A DNA stretch of 64,000 bases from Lota lota (GCA_026745465.1 JACYXH010000035.1:27501-91500); one strand, 5' to 3'. Counted from the stretch's first letter, positions 33,447 through 46,717 are shown. Notes: generated from the letters alone by a model not told the origin. A program made the numbers and translations.

Positions 33447-33785
33447 CTACACAGTGGAGAGGATCACTGCATCCTGACTACACAGTGGAGAAGATCACTG
33501 CATCCTGACTACACAGTGGAGACGATCACTGCATCCTGACTACACAGTGGAGACGATCACTGCATCCTGACTACACAGTGGAGAAGATCACTGCATCCTG
33601 ACTACACAGTGGAGAGGATCACTGCATCCTGACTACACAGTGGAGAAGATCACTGTATCCTGACTACATAGTGGAGAAGATCACTGCATCCTGACTACAC
33701 AGTGGAGAAGATCACTGCATCCTGACTACATAGTGGAGAAGATCACTGCATCCTGACTACACAGTGGAGACGATCACTGCATCCT
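33447..33785. repeat. 31-bp minisatellite, ~11 copies
   Basis: Unit CTACACAGTGGAGAAGATCA followed by CTGCATCCTGA, varying at AGAAGATC/AGAGGATC/AGACGATC and CACAG/CATAG. It abuts the 40-bp array that shares its GACTACATAGTGGAG part. Confidence 0.96.
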
Positions 33786-34058
33786 GACTACATAGTGGAG
33801 GAGCCTTGTTCTATCACTGGGGCCTGACTACATAGTGGAGGAGCCTTGTTCTATCACTGGGGCCTGACTACATAGTGGAGGAGCCTTGTTCTATCACTGG
33901 GGCCTGACTACATAGTGGAGGAGCCTTGTTCTATCACTGGGGCCTGACTACATAGTGGAGGAGCCTTGTTCTATCACTGGGGCCTGACTACATAGTGGAG
34001 GAGCCTTGTTCTATCACTGGGGCCTGACTACATAGTGAAGGAGCCTTGTTCTATCAGT
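33786..34058. repeat. 40-bp minisatellite, ~7 copies
   Basis: Unit TGACTACATAGTGGAGGAGC followed by CTTGTTCTATCACTGGGGCC. Copies are almost identical and exactly 40 bp apart (33801, 33841, 33881 and so on). One G-to-A change lies in the last copy (GTGAAGG). It clearly derives from a unit of the adjacent 31-bp array that acquired new sequence and then amplified. Confidence 0.97.
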
Positions 34059-34530
34059 CTCTCTTCTTGTCTCGTAGCATACATGCAGCTCTGAGTGGAT
34101 GTGGCCAGACCTGCGGCTGTGGTAACGAGCTCTCGTTCCGTTGTTATCCATCATTATACTTGTTATTAGAACTTCGTCCGCCAGGTTTGGTTTTCACAAG
34201 TCCAACTAAAAAGGGAGACCAGTGCGAGAAGCAGCTGTAAACTCGATGTTTCTCCCTTTCATCTCATTAATACTCTGGGAAGGCTTGTTTAGGAAACCGA
34301 CAGGATGCCCAAACGAATGGGAGAGGAGAGCCAGCATTCAACATCTTCCGGAGACAGATAGATATTTGCTTGTATTTCTCTAGGTAAGTGCCTGTTCTGC
34401 TGAAAGGTCTTGTGTACTTTTGTGTACAGTATCTATGCTCTTTTAAGCCCCAAACTATTTGGAAGTCTGATAGTTTACCTTAAACACAGATCGATGTGCC
34501 CAGATGAAACACTGCGGAGCAGAGAGATGA
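34059..34530. other. Single-copy-looking spacer
   Basis: Nothing recognised. Confidence 0.5.
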
Positions 34531-34590
34531 TGCGTGTGTGCGCGTGTGTGTGCGCGTGTGCGTGCGTGTGCGTGAGCGTGTGCGTGCGTT
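34531..34590. repeat. (GT)n/(GC)n mixed array
   Basis: GTGTGCGCGTGTG-type alternating sequence. Confidence 0.9.
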
Positions 34591-34866
34591 GTATCTGCTG
34601 ACTCTATTAGTGGCTCGGTTAACAGAGATGGAGCAGCCTCTTGGTGAGAAGACTCAGCTAAGGGAGGGTGAAGCGTGTTGAACCAGGATGTTCCCTTTCT
34701 GTTCCAGCTGCTTCCTGGGTCTGTTTACTGACTCCTCTCAAGCCACACTATCAGTCCTTAATAAACCGTATGTTGCTAGAGCTAATGCTAAAGCTAGTCC
34801 TAGCGGTTAATATGTCCATTATGACTAATACCATAAAGAAACTAGAGGTTAACCTGAATAAAATTA
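34591..34866. other. Single-copy-looking spacer
   Basis: Contains GCTAGAGCTAATGCTAAAGCTAG words (34774-34796). Nothing else. Confidence 0.5.
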
Positions 34867-34870
34867 TACA

Positions 34871-34894
<24 letters not shown>
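34867..34894. repeat. (TA)n microsatellite
   Basis: Thirteen TA units. Confidence 0.95.
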
Positions 34895-34901
<7 letters not shown>

Positions 34902-35212
34902 TATTTATTTCTTCTAAATGATGATCTTAAATGTGGAGTGTTTTATACATAGTTACAAGGCACAAAAAACGATGTAACAAATGTACAATAGTCTAAAACG
35001 TTAACCAATCAGACGACCAGGTTTTCACGCTCCAATCACATGACAGACCCATAACCCACCCCCACCTCACCCCCCCCCCCATGAACCCCAGCTGTGTTCC
35101 TAGATCATCTTCGCACGGTCTCCCAGCCCCCCTGGGACACTCTTCTTTATACCCACCTCAGCCATTTATGTCACTTCACACATGACACAACATATATTTG
35201 AACTAAGTACAT
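34895..35212. other. Single-copy-looking spacer
   Basis: C10 run at about 35071-35080. Nothing else. Confidence 0.5.
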
Positions 35213-35319
35213 GAGTGTGTGTGTGAGTTGTGCTTTTGAAATGTGTGTGTGGTGCTTGTGTAGTGTCTGTGTGTGTCCATGTATGTGTGTGTGTGTGTTC
35301 ATGTACGTGTGTGTGTGTG

Positions 35320-35364
<45 letters not shown>

Positions 35365-35455
35365 GTGTTCATGTACGTGTGTGTGTGTTCATGTACGTGT
35401 GTGTGTGCATGTACTTGTGTGTGTATGCATGTGTGTGCGTGTGTGTGCATGTGTG

Positions 35456-35523
<68 letters not shown>
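35213..35523. repeat. Complex (GT)n with CATGTACGTG inserts, ~310 bp
   Basis: TTCATGTACG inserts recur (near 35299, 35369, 35389). The right end is a pure GT run (35459-35522). Cys/Val frames are artefacts. Confidence 0.96.
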
Positions 35524-35524
<1 letters not shown>

Positions 35525-36171
35525 AGGTAGTGGTGGGGGGGTTGCTGGTTGGAGTCTCTTTGTTGATGTTGTTTGTGTTAGCTGATCACGCATGAGGTTT
35601 TGATGCATGTCCACACAGAGACACACACAGACACACACATCATACTACGAACACACACAAAGCAAGGTCAGTGCGTTTTGCATGTGCTGCCCTCTATCTT
35701 TCGGTGTCAAAGCTTCCGTCGACACGATTCAACTTTCCAACCGTTCCATTCATCCTCTTTATGCTCCCTGTCTGTTCTGCAACCGTTCTTCTGAAAACCT
35801 CAGCAGCCTTTGTCCTCTTTTCACCCGCTCTTTTTATCTGCAGGTCTGTGGCTATGCGACTGGAAAGAGTGTGTGTGTTCACAACGCAGTACTGCAGAAC
35901 TCCTTTGATCCACCATCTAATATTCTGAATAAGTACGGATACTGAAGTAGTATGTATTAACAATATTGTATTCATGTTATATTGACATGAATTCTTGTTA
36001 AATCAGTTAAGTGTGTAACTATTTTTTACTTTCATTGATAACAGCCGGTTTAACCCTTTTTTTCATAAAGAAAACGACCAAACATAAATATTCTCCATTA
36101 GCCTTCAATGAAATTCAAATGAACGTCTTTCTAAATGTGAGATACTGCTCCAGCTTCGGCCCTCGAACAAG
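35524..36171. other. Single-copy-looking spacer
   Basis: Small CA patch at 35618-35660. Otherwise mixed, AT-rich towards the right. No gene called. Confidence 0.45.
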
Positions 36172-36720
36172 GCTCGGCGCCAGGCTAGCCGCTCGGCGCG
36201 AGGCTAGCCGCTCGGCGCGAGGCTAGCCGCTCGGCGCCAGGCTAGCCGCTCGGCGCGAGGCTAGCCGCTCGGCGCCAGGCTAGCCGCTCGGCGCCAGGCT
36301 AGCCGCTCGGCGCCAGGCTAGCCGCTCGGCGCCAGGCTAGCCGCTCGGCGCGAGGCTAGCCGCTCGGCGCCAGGCTAGCCGCTCGGCGCCAGGCTAGCCG
36401 CTCGGCGCCAGGCTAGCCGCTCGGCGCCAGGCTAGCCGCTCGGCGCGAGGCTAGCCGCTCGGCGCCAGGCTAGCCGCTCGGCGCCAGGCTAGCCGCTCGG
36501 CGCCAGGCTAGCCGCTCGGCGCCAGGCTAGCCGCTCGGCGCCAGGCTAGCCGCTCGGCGCCAGGGCTAGCCGCTCGGCGCGAGGCTAGCCGCTCGGCGCG
36601 AGGCTAGCCGCTCGGCGCGGCTAGCCGCTCGGCGCGAGGCTAGCCGCTCGGCGCGAGGCTAGCCGCTCGGCGCCAGGCTAGCCGCTCGGCGCCAGGCTAG
36701 CCGCTCGGCGCCAGGCTAGC
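36172..36720. repeat. 19-bp GC-rich palindromic minisatellite, 29 copies
   Basis: Unit GCTCGGCGCCAGGCTAGCC. Each carries the palindromes GGCGCC (or the variant GGCGCG) and GGCTAGCC. Variant order (C for GGCGCC, G for GGCGCG) is C G G C G CCCC G CCCC G CCCCCC GGGGG CCC. One unit has an extra G and one lacks two bases. Between units 5 and 15 the G type recurs every five units, a 95-bp higher-order period (starts 36251, 36346, 36441). Confidence 0.97.
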
Positions 36721-37340
36721 CCCGGCGATGACAGCTCAGCATGAAGAAGCGCGTGGTGCTGGAGCACCTCCAGCGTGGCTGAAGACAACTCAACGCACAT
36801 CCCCCGTTTGAAGTGCGCCTGACGCTTGGACAGCGGTGGGGAGCTTAAGGGTGGGGGCGAGAGGGGGGTATTGCTCTCCTTAGAAGAGACCGGAGGCTGC
36901 CTCCGCATCATCCAGGGTTTCTTTGCCGGGAGACACCATGTCACCGTGGCAACACGCCGGCCGCCTGCTGCCGTTTGATGAAATGCAGAAATGGAGAAAA
37001 GTTGAGAAATGTTGGGAGATCAGAAGAAGAAAGGGAGACAGTGGGATGAAAGGAAGGAATGGTGGGGGGGAAACTTCCCCACAGAAAGGGAATGAAGCGC
37101 CAAAGAAGCGAAGGGCATCAACAAACACCGCGGCGAGCGGATGACCATGCAGGTGGTGACCCAGGACCGGTTAGCCCTGTGGGAGAACCACGGTACTTCC
37201 TCTACAGGCCTCGAGACCCCTGAAGACCCCCACCCTCACCCGCTGCTGAAGGGTGGAGAAACACTTACATCTACTGACGGGAGCGTGATGGTGGTGGGGG
37301 TGGTGGGGGTGGTGGAGAGAAGGGTTGGTGATGGGGCCAC
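36721..37340. other. Single-copy-looking spacer
   Basis: Purine-rich in the middle (36980-37100). Short frames without domains. Nothing called. Confidence 0.45.
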
Positions 37341-37602
37341 GACAACCACTGGTTGTCAGGGGATGGGAGGTGAGAGGCGGAGCTAGCCACTGGTTGTCGT
37401 GGGGATGGGAGGTGAGAGGCGGAGCTAGCCACTGGTTTTCGTGGGGATGGGAGGTGAGAGGCGGAGCTAGCCACTGGTTGTCGTGGGGATGGGAGGTGAG
37501 AGGCGGAGCTAGCCACTGGTTGTCATGGGGATGGGAGGTGAGAGGCGGAGCTAGCCACTGGTTGTCGTGGGGATGGGAGGTGAGAAGCGGAGCTAGCCAC
37601 TG
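37341..37602. repeat. 42-bp minisatellite, 6 copies, with a flanking dyad
   Basis: Unit GGTTGTCGTGGGGATGGGAG followed by GTGAGAGGCGGAGCTAGCCA and CT. The first copy is slightly divergent. GACAACC (37341-37347) before the array is the reverse complement of the unit's GGTTGTC start. The length is 14 codons, so frames of 81 and 106 codons are artefacts. Confidence 0.95.
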
Positions 37603-39239
<1,637 letters not shown>

Positions 39240-39281
39240 GATGGTTACTGGCTGATGGTTACTGGCTGATGGTTACTGGCT
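39240..39281. repeat. 14-bp unit, three copies
   Basis: GATGGTTACTGGCT repeated three times without change. Confidence 0.93.
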
Positions 39282-39349
39282 GGTGTCGACCGGCAGTGAC
39301 CTGCCAAGTGAAGTGGGAAAAAATGCCTGGCGCAGTACTGTGAGGGTAA

Positions 39350-39699
39350 GGGGAGAGAGAGTATGAATGCCATAGAGGCTGACAGAGAGATAAAGAGCTA
39401 AAGAGATTGACGCAGAAAGATTAAAGATGATCAAATGAAAAACCTAACAGAGAGATAAAGTCAGACACAGACGACTTCCACAGGAATACATGAAGAGCGA
39501 GGGGGTAGGGATGAAGAGCAGGAGACAATGAAGATGCAGTGAGAGATACATTTGACAGAAATTCAGAGTGCTCAAGTGAGGGAGAGATAATGACAGCCAG
39601 AGAGAGCGAGAGATGGAGTGAGAGAAAGAAATGAGGTGAGAGATAATGACAGAGAGATTGCGATACAGTGGGATAGAGAAATGAGGTGAGAGGCAGGTA
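39350..39699. repeat. Degenerate purine-rich GA tract
   Basis: AGAGAGATAATGACAGAGAG-like words at irregular spacing, the eroded left flank of the 22-bp array. Confidence 0.75.
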
Positions 39700-39835
39700 A
39701 TGGCAGAGGGAGAGAGAGGTAATGACAGAGGGAGAGAGAGGTAATGACAGAGGGAGAGAGAGGTAATGATAGAGGGAGAGAGAGGTAATGACAGAGGGAC
39801 AGAGAGGTAATGACAGAGGGACAGAGAGGTAGAGT
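39700..39835. repeat. 22-bp minisatellite, ~6 copies
   Basis: Unit GGTAATGACAGAGGGAGAGA plus GA. The last two copies have GGGACAGA instead of GGGAGAGA, and single copies have ATGGCAG or ATGATAG. Confidence 0.93.
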
Positions 39836-40337
39836 GAGTGATGGAGGAAGAGCGTTAACAGAAGGAGCTCTGGCCCTGGCTCTTGTTTTTTGGCTCCACT
39901 CAACCAAACCTCAATTAGGAGTTTCAATCAGCCCCTGTAGCCCGAGTGGAAGCTGGGGGTCTGCCAAGTCTGTCTGGGGGGCCGGGGAAGGCATGGAGCG
40001 GTACTTTGGGGAAGGAGGGGGGGGGAGGGAGAGGGTGGGAGAGATGGAGGCAGGACTGAATACTGAACAGGCCCATCCGATTCCGCTCGCCGCTGGAGTG
40101 CAATTTGGGAGGTGGAGTGCGTAAGCGATCTGCGCGGGGTCTTTGCACGGCGTTGATTCGTGATGTTTCAGTGGATCATTTTCCTCCCTTCCTTCATCTT
40201 CTAGAGGCCTCTCCACTCTCAAGTTGTTCTTGTGAAGAGGAGGAATGAGAGGAAGAGTGGGAGGGCGGGACTTGAGTGTTGGAAAGGGGTTTTGATGACC
40301 GAAGATATGATGTTTCTTGAGAGTGTTGTCATACTGA
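39836..40337. other. Spacer with a G run
   Basis: G-rich patch at 40015-40040. Otherwise mixed. No gene. Confidence 0.5.
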
Positions 40338-40735
40338 CAGGACTGGGTGGTGGTGGTGGTGGTGGGGGTTGTGGAGAAGGTGGTGGTGAAGGTGGTGGTG
40401 AAGGTGGAGGTGGAGATGTGTGATGGTGAGGTTGTCTGGGTGGTGGTGGTGGGGGTGGGGGTGGAGGTGTGTGGAGGTGTGTGGTGGGGGTGGTGGTGTG
40501 TGGTGGTGGTGGTGGGGGTGGGGGTGGAGGTGTGTGGAGGTGTGTGGTGGTGGAGGTTGTGGTGGTGGTGGGGGTGGTGGTGGGGGTGGAGGTGTGTGGG
40601 GGTGTGTGGTGGTGTCTGGGTGGTGGTGGGGGTGGGGGTGGTGGTGGGGGTGGTGGTGGGGGTGGTGGTGGGGGTGGAGGTGTGTGGGTGGTGGTGGGTG
40701 TAGGGGTGGTGGTGGTGGTGGTGGTGGTAGAGGGG
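40338..40735. repeat. (GGT)n/(GGTGTGTG)n array, ~400 bp
   Basis: GGTGGTGGTGGGGGT blocks alternate with GGAGGTGTGTGGAGGTGTGT blocks, duplicated near 40440 and 40500 and again near 40580. All minus-strand His/Pro/Thr and plus-strand Gly/Val/Trp frames (up to 276 codons) are artefacts. Confidence 0.95.
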
Positions 40736-40962
40736 TGACATGCAGCTGCAGACCTTGATGGATGCTGAGGATGATCACTAATGACATGTAGGAGGCCTCT
40801 GGACTATCAGGCAGACATGTAAACACACACACACTAGCAAATACACACACACAAATGCACACGCACACAAATACACATAAGTGGCTCGTGGCTATTACAA
40901 CAGCAATCACATAAACAACGCAGCATATAATCAGGAAAGAGTGAAGACAATCGGGTCATTCT
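40736..40962. other. Spacer with degenerate CA
   Basis: Interrupted CA/CAAATACA stretch at 40820-40880. Nothing else. Confidence 0.55.
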
Positions 40963-40980
40963 GGGGGGGGGGGGGGGGGG
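40963..40980. repeat. Poly-G tract, 18 bases
   Basis: Uninterrupted G homopolymer. Confidence 0.97.
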
Positions 40981-41447
40981 TCATGCATTTAAAGCCATGC
41001 TTAAACCATATCTGACCTTATCTGCATCTCATAGTTACCCCCCAGTCCGTCCGTCGTCATCTATCAGCACAAGAAATACGTTTCGCCAGGAATTGGTTCT
41101 CGCACGGATTAACGTGGCGGCAGCCTCCAGGAGTTAACTCCGCCCGCCCCGAACGTTGATCACCCAAAACGAGCACCTTATCTCTCCGTTCCCCTGCCAC
41201 ATTCAATATGCCTTCCTATTTGTATTTCAAAGTTCCAATATCGCCACATTGCAATATAGCCCAATATTTCATGTGCCATGCATATAAATTAGCCACTTTA
41301 TATAAACATTTATATATATATATATATTTCCACGTTTTATATTTTCACATACATTTATTTTATTTTCACTCTCAGTTCTTTCTATGGTGAGCAGAGCAAT
41401 TGTGGCCACGATTAAAGACAGAAGCAAGTGTTCAGAGCATGAGTTCT
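40981..41447. other. AT-rich spacer
   Basis: Contains a (TA)n run (about 41310-41327). No gene recognised. Confidence 0.45.
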
Positions 41448-41473
41448 GGGGGGGGGGGGGGGGGGGGGGGGGG
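41448..41473. repeat. Poly-G tract, 26 bases
   Basis: Uninterrupted G homopolymer. Confidence 0.97.
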
Positions 41474-41865
41474 AGAGACACATTTGACGTGAAAACCCTC
41501 AATTTGCTCGTTATCAGACGCTCTCGTCGGCCCGGTTACACCACAGCAACAACAACAACAACAACAATGAAACAACACAGCTCCTGTGATTAAACTGTCC
41601 CACACATCCCTCTCTCTGCCTGCTCTCATCCCCGTTTCTAAAGGACCAACAGCTGCCTGCCATCTCCTTCTCCAATTTACTGTTCCTTATTTCATCGGTT
41701 GCTTTCATTCTTATTTCGTACAACATACGTGAATACATTCTCCGGGGAGATTAGATTTCCTGGGAAACCCTGCTTTTCCAAATGCCTCTCAACTTCGCTC
41801 TCCGTTTTCCCCTCCTCTCCCGAGAGGCTTCTTTCGTTTGTTTTAGGAAAAGTGATGATCCAAAC
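41474..41865. other. Spacer with (ACA)n
   Basis: ACAACAACAACAACAAC at about 41549-41567. Otherwise mixed. Confidence 0.5.
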
Positions 41866-41900
41866 GACAAAGAAGAAGAAGAACAAGAAGAAGAAGAGCA
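41866..41900. repeat. (AAG)n microsatellite
   Basis: AAGAAGAAGAACAAGAAGAA-type run. Confidence 0.9.
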
Positions 41901-42254
41901 AACATGAGCAGTGCTAACGTCCTGCCGTCATAATTGACTGGCCCACAACGAGCCTGCCAAAGAACCAACCTGGCCCTCCACGGGCCCCGCGCGCTGAAGA
42001 GACAGCAATAGGGCCCAATTAAACGGGAGCCAGGATAAACAAAAGACAAAGCCAAGAATATAAAAAAGATATAGCTGCTGCAGGGGCCAAATAAACTTCA
42101 ATAATAGACGTTTACCGGCCAACAATGAGAGGAAACAAACAACAAACAAATGGGATGTGGAGTCGGAGCCAGACACGCCAACATGCTACTGACCCTCCGG
42201 CAGCCATTACACAGTCTGGTGACAAAATGGCTCTGGTCCGCGGCCCTGACGGCT
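41901..42254. other. Single-copy-looking spacer
   Basis: Nothing recognised. Confidence 0.45.
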
Positions 42255-42440
42255 GTGTGTGCGTGTGTGCGTGTCTGTGTGTCTGTGTGTGTCTCTCTGT
42301 GTGTGTCCATGCGTGTGGGTCTGTGCGTGTGTACTTGTGTGTGTGTGTGTGTGAGTGCGTGTGTGTGTGTGTGTGCATGGGTCTGTCTGTGTGTGTGTGT
42401 GCGTGTGTGTGTGTCGGCCTGCGTGCGTATGTGCGTGTGG
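42255..42440. repeat. Complex (GT)n with CTGTGTCC inserts
   Basis: Interrupted GT array. Frames across it are Cys/Val or His/Thr artefacts. Confidence 0.93.
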
Positions 42441-42555
42441 ATGTATCCAGTGAGAGTGAAACAGACAGACGGAGAGACGGCCCCCTTGCCATGCCATCTG
42501 TCTGACAGCGTATCTGCATGTTGGTGGGAGCCCGTCTCTTCCTATGAGTCCTACG

Positions 42556-42675
42556 GGATGTAGAGCCACAGCATGTAGAACCACAGCATGTAGAGCCACA
42601 GCATGTAGAACCACAGCATGTAGAACCACGTCGGTCCTACTGCATGTAGAACCACAGCACGTAGAACCACGGCAG
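42556..42675. repeat. 15-bp minisatellite, ~7 copies
   Basis: Unit TAGAACCACAGCATG, alternating with TAGAGCCACAGCATG. One central copy is interrupted by TCGGTCCTACTG. Confidence 0.92.
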
Positions 42676-42724
42676 TAGAAGGTCAGCAGATGAGTGGAAG
42701 GAGAAGCTGCATGCAGCACATGCT

Positions 42725-42905
42725 CTAGACTCTAAAGAAGAAGAAAGGGAGGAAAGAGAGAAAGATGGAAAGAAAGAAATACAGAATGAACAAAGGGAAG
42801 AGTGGATGAAAGCAATAGGAAGGAACAACGGGAAAAGAAGAAAGAATGAAGAGTGAAAGGGGGAGATAAAGAATGGAGGAAAGAAGACAGACAGGAGGAG
42901 GAAGC
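42725..42905. repeat. Degenerate purine-rich tract
   Basis: AAGAAGAAAGGGAGGAAAG-type sequence over ~180 bp. Confidence 0.8.
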
Positions 42906-42951
42906 AGGAGATGACTCGGCACATTGTAGGTGGTTTATCTGGGGCGGGGGC

Positions 42952-42965
42952 GGGGGGGGGGGGGG
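42952..42965. repeat. Poly-G tract, 14 bases
   Basis: Preceded by GGGGCGGGGGC. Together they form a G-rich, quadruplex-prone block. Confidence 0.95.
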
Positions 42966-43014
42966 CAGGTGACAGGTGTCAGCTGCGTCTCTCCGTCTGT
43001 CCGTCTGTGTTTTT

Positions 43015-43265
43015 ATCTCCACGCGCCACACGGCCTGCCGCCCGCTCAGCGCGTGGCGTCACGGAAACAGAGTCCGACAGCGCCACATCGGCGCGCGGCC
43101 GCGGGTCTGATGAGGAGCGGAACGAACAACGACCGAAAGGAGAGGAAGGAGGCGGCCCAGAGAGGCAGCCGGTGGGCCCGGCCTGCTTAGAGGCGGACAT
43201 CTGTGGCGGGAGGAGTCTTCAAAGGAAACGGCGGCAAACTGCTCCTCTGCGTGTTGGGACTCGGC
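43015..43265. other. CpG-rich stretch, possible small CpG island
   Basis: About 250 bp with dense CpG (for example GGCGCGCGGCCGCGGG, near 43091), flanked by AT-rich DNA. It could mark a promoter of an unannotated transcript, but no TATA, initiator, exon or splice pair is convincing. Confidence 0.35.
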
Positions 43266-43497
43266 CGTGCCGTAGCTAGATACTCGTTTTGTTTTACATA
43301 AAACATCAAAGACGATGTCTATGACACAGTCCGACGTTGCGATTCTCCGCACGTCAAAAATAATGCGTCCAGAAATACGAGCTGAGCAATTGCATGTTGG
43401 ACTGTATGTTTACTAGTTAGTAGCAACTTTTGGGGACATTTTGTCTGATGTCAAGTGTCTAATAGTTACAACTCCTCCTCTTGATTCTGACCGCTGC
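43266..43497. other. Single-copy-looking spacer
   Basis: Nothing recognised. Confidence 0.5.
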
Positions 43498-43605
43498 GAG
43501 CGGCCGCTGTCCATGGTGCTGGAGAGGGGCCGCTGTCCATGGTGCTGGAGAGGGGCCGCTGTCCATGGTGCTGGAGAGCGGCCGCTGTCCATGGTGCTGC
43601 AGAGG
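43498..43605. repeat. 26-bp minisatellite, 4 copies
   Basis: Unit GGCCGCTGTCCATGGTGCTG followed by GAGAGG. The third junction has GAGAGC and the last GCAGAGG. Confidence 0.94.
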
Positions 43606-43695
43606 GGCATCTTTAACACAGTTGAAGGTCATATTTAGCTATCTTGACCTATTTATACTTCTCTGAGAAGCTGCCCGCAGCTTGCATTGGTGCCT

Positions 43696-43763
43696 GTGTG
43701 TGTGTGTGTGTGTGTTTGTGTGTTTGTGTGCGTGGGCGTGTGTATGCGTGTGTGCATGTGACC
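43696..43763. repeat. Imperfect (GT)n
   Basis: GT with TTTG and GCGTGGGC interruptions. Confidence 0.9.
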
Positions 43764-44215
43764 ACACTATGTATTGTGCTCTGTCTTAGATATGGCATCA
43801 GAACTTTGCTTTCCTCACGATCCTAATTTTCTATTTCAAATGTGTGTGGACAGAGTAAGTCTTATTTGTCAAACTGCTGTTTTTTTAATGAGGCAAATGT
43901 GCCAGATATGTGAAAATATGTTGATGGGTAGCGAAGGCGCCAATTTAATAATCCTTGTAACCGGGCCAATGGAAAAATAGAGCCACCAGTGACGTTAACG
44001 GATAACAAATAAAAATAAACACGGCTTCTGGGTTCCAGAATGGGAAGTAAGTATTTTCAGGGAAAATGGTGGATCGTCAGGTGGAGTTATCTGATGGGCA
44101 TGCAGGTAGGTCGCTATCTCGCTCTCCCAGGTGAGAATTCCCAAGTATTCCTAGGTGAAACCCTGTCTGCGCTGAGGGAGATACTGTGTTTATTTATGAG
44201 ATTATTTTTGCACGT
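43764..44215. other. Single-copy-looking spacer
   Basis: Nothing recognised. Confidence 0.45.
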
Positions 44216-44292
44216 TTATCACAACGGGAGCACAGCCCCTAGCTCCAGGGTACAGCGGCAGCAAGGGAATCGAACTTCAAACCATGATTGGT
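44216..44292 (-). mobile_element. Possible tRNA-derived SINE fragment
   Basis: On the minus strand GAAGTTCGATTCCC (about 44263-44276) matches a tRNA B-box/T-arm. The neighbouring CTCCAGGGTACAGCGGCAGC resembles a stretch seen next to such B-boxes in fish repeats. No matching A-box at tRNA spacing, so it is not a functional tRNA gene. Confidence 0.3.
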
Positions 44293-44365
44293 TGTGTGTG
44301 TTTGAATTAAGAAATGAAGGCCTGCATACACACAGACACACTCAGGGAGTCACTTCAATGCTGCT

Positions 44366-44398
44366 TGTGTGTGTGTGTGTGTGTGGGGGGGGGGGGGG
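44366..44398. repeat. (GT)n running into poly-G (14)
   Basis: Ten GT units, then G14 (44385-44398). Confidence 0.95.
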
Positions 44399-44455
44399 TG
44401 AGGTTGTGTGTGCTTGTCTGCACAGATGAGAGTATGTGTGTTTTTCCGTGTACCT

Positions 44456-44459
<4 letters not shown>

Positions 44460-44512
<53 letters not shown>
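44460..44512. repeat. (GT)n, ~26 units
   Basis: Pure GT array. Confidence 0.96.
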
Positions 44513-45136
44513 CTTGGTGGTTACACACCTGTCTCAGGCTGGGAGCATGGGTGGGGGTCATGCAGATGACTTGACTGTCAGCCACCAGTGAGAAGAGATG
44601 AGGAAATGAGGGGGAGGGGGCTTATCAGAGAGAAGTAGGGAGCTTTTGCTTCACCTGATTAAAGATTTTTCTTTTTCTGATCTGCTCCGATTTAATTTAA
44701 TCTGATCTCCAGGCCCCCTTGATTTTCAGTCGGATTCTGAAAATCATTTTCCCTCTTTTTGGTTCATTTTGATCCAGAACGGGTCATTGGATTAAAGCTG
44801 GTGCTCAGCTTTCCATGCCTACAGTATTCATCCACAGCTGACGTTTCCACACATACTCCTCTGTTGCAACCAACCCCATCCCAGAGTGTCTATACAGACA
44901 TGCTCAGAACCTATCAAATAAAACGTTTCATAGGAAATAACATCTGCTCATAAACTACACAGCAGAAAAACTACAACTCCCTACGCCAGCCGAGTCAAAG
45001 AGAGCAGCTTATTAAAATTCAACCGTTCCCAAAAGTCCCAACTCAAGCTAAAATGTCCCAAGTCTTCCTGAAGCTGTTATACCCACATTTAAAAAATGTG
45101 AAATGAGTTGAGTTGTTAAAATGGTGGTGGGAGCGA
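44513..45136. other. Single-copy-looking spacer
   Basis: Nothing recognised. Confidence 0.45.
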
Positions 45137-45162
45137 GGGGGGGGGGGGGGGGGGGGGGGGGG
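45137..45162. repeat. Poly-G tract, 26 bases
   Basis: Uninterrupted G homopolymer. Confidence 0.97.
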
Positions 45163-45484
45163 TGTGCTGGCGGAAGATCTTATTAGGCAAATTCTCTACA
45201 GCGTTCCCTCCCGCCTGCTGTGAGTCTGCTGATAGCAGCCGTATTTCCACTGGAGCCGCTCGCCTGGGCTGGAGAACAGCAGAGGAAGGAGAGGAAGAGG
45301 AAGGAGAGGAAGAGAGGAAAAACGGAATCGCTCTAAATTCGCACATTTAAATGCTCTTATTCTGGTAATTGTTTCATTATCGTCAATTGAATGGATTGAT
45401 AGGCCTCATGGTAATGGGTTAGTATACGTGCACACACACACACATCCACGTGCAAGCAAAGCCAGTCTTCCATTCTCTCTGGAT

Positions 45485-45488
<4 letters not shown>
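45163..45488. other. Spacer with a GGAAGAGGAAGGA purine patch
   Basis: AGAGGAAGGAGAGG units at about 45281-45318. Otherwise nothing. Confidence 0.5.
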
Positions 45489-46459
<971 letters not shown>

Positions 46460-46507
46460 CATGCTAACACCCGCCAAGTCAAGCGCTGTTGGATGTTAGC
46501 ATGCTAA
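46460..46507. repeat. Inverted repeat containing the palindrome TTAGCATGCTAA
   Basis: CATGCTAACA (46460-46469) pairs with the opposing arm around TGTTAGCATG (46494-46503), giving ~10 bp. The right arm also forms the perfect 12-bp palindrome TTAGCATGCTAA (46496-46507). Confidence 0.8.
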
Positions 46508-46717
46508 TTGCTGGATGAATGCTAATGTTTAATCATTTCTATATAATTGATTAGTCAGATAAGCAAACAGTTTCATAAAAAGGACTACTTTGAATGCTGC
46601 AGTTAAAAAAAGATTGCATTTGAATCATTTATTTATGGATGTACTTATGTATTCATCCATTCATGCATCCATGGGTTCGTGTATTTACTTACTGAGTTTT
46701 GTCTCTTCAATTTGCAG
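46508..46717. other. AT-rich spacer ending in an acceptor-like site
   Basis: Ends with TTTTGTCTCTTCAATTTGCAG (last part TTTGCAG at 46711-46717), a plausible splice acceptor. See the next entry. Confidence 0.3.

Noticed and set aside
33786-34058. CRISPR-like regular repeat
   Set aside because: Units are contiguous 40-bp repeats with no unique spacers, in eukaryotic DNA. No cas genes.
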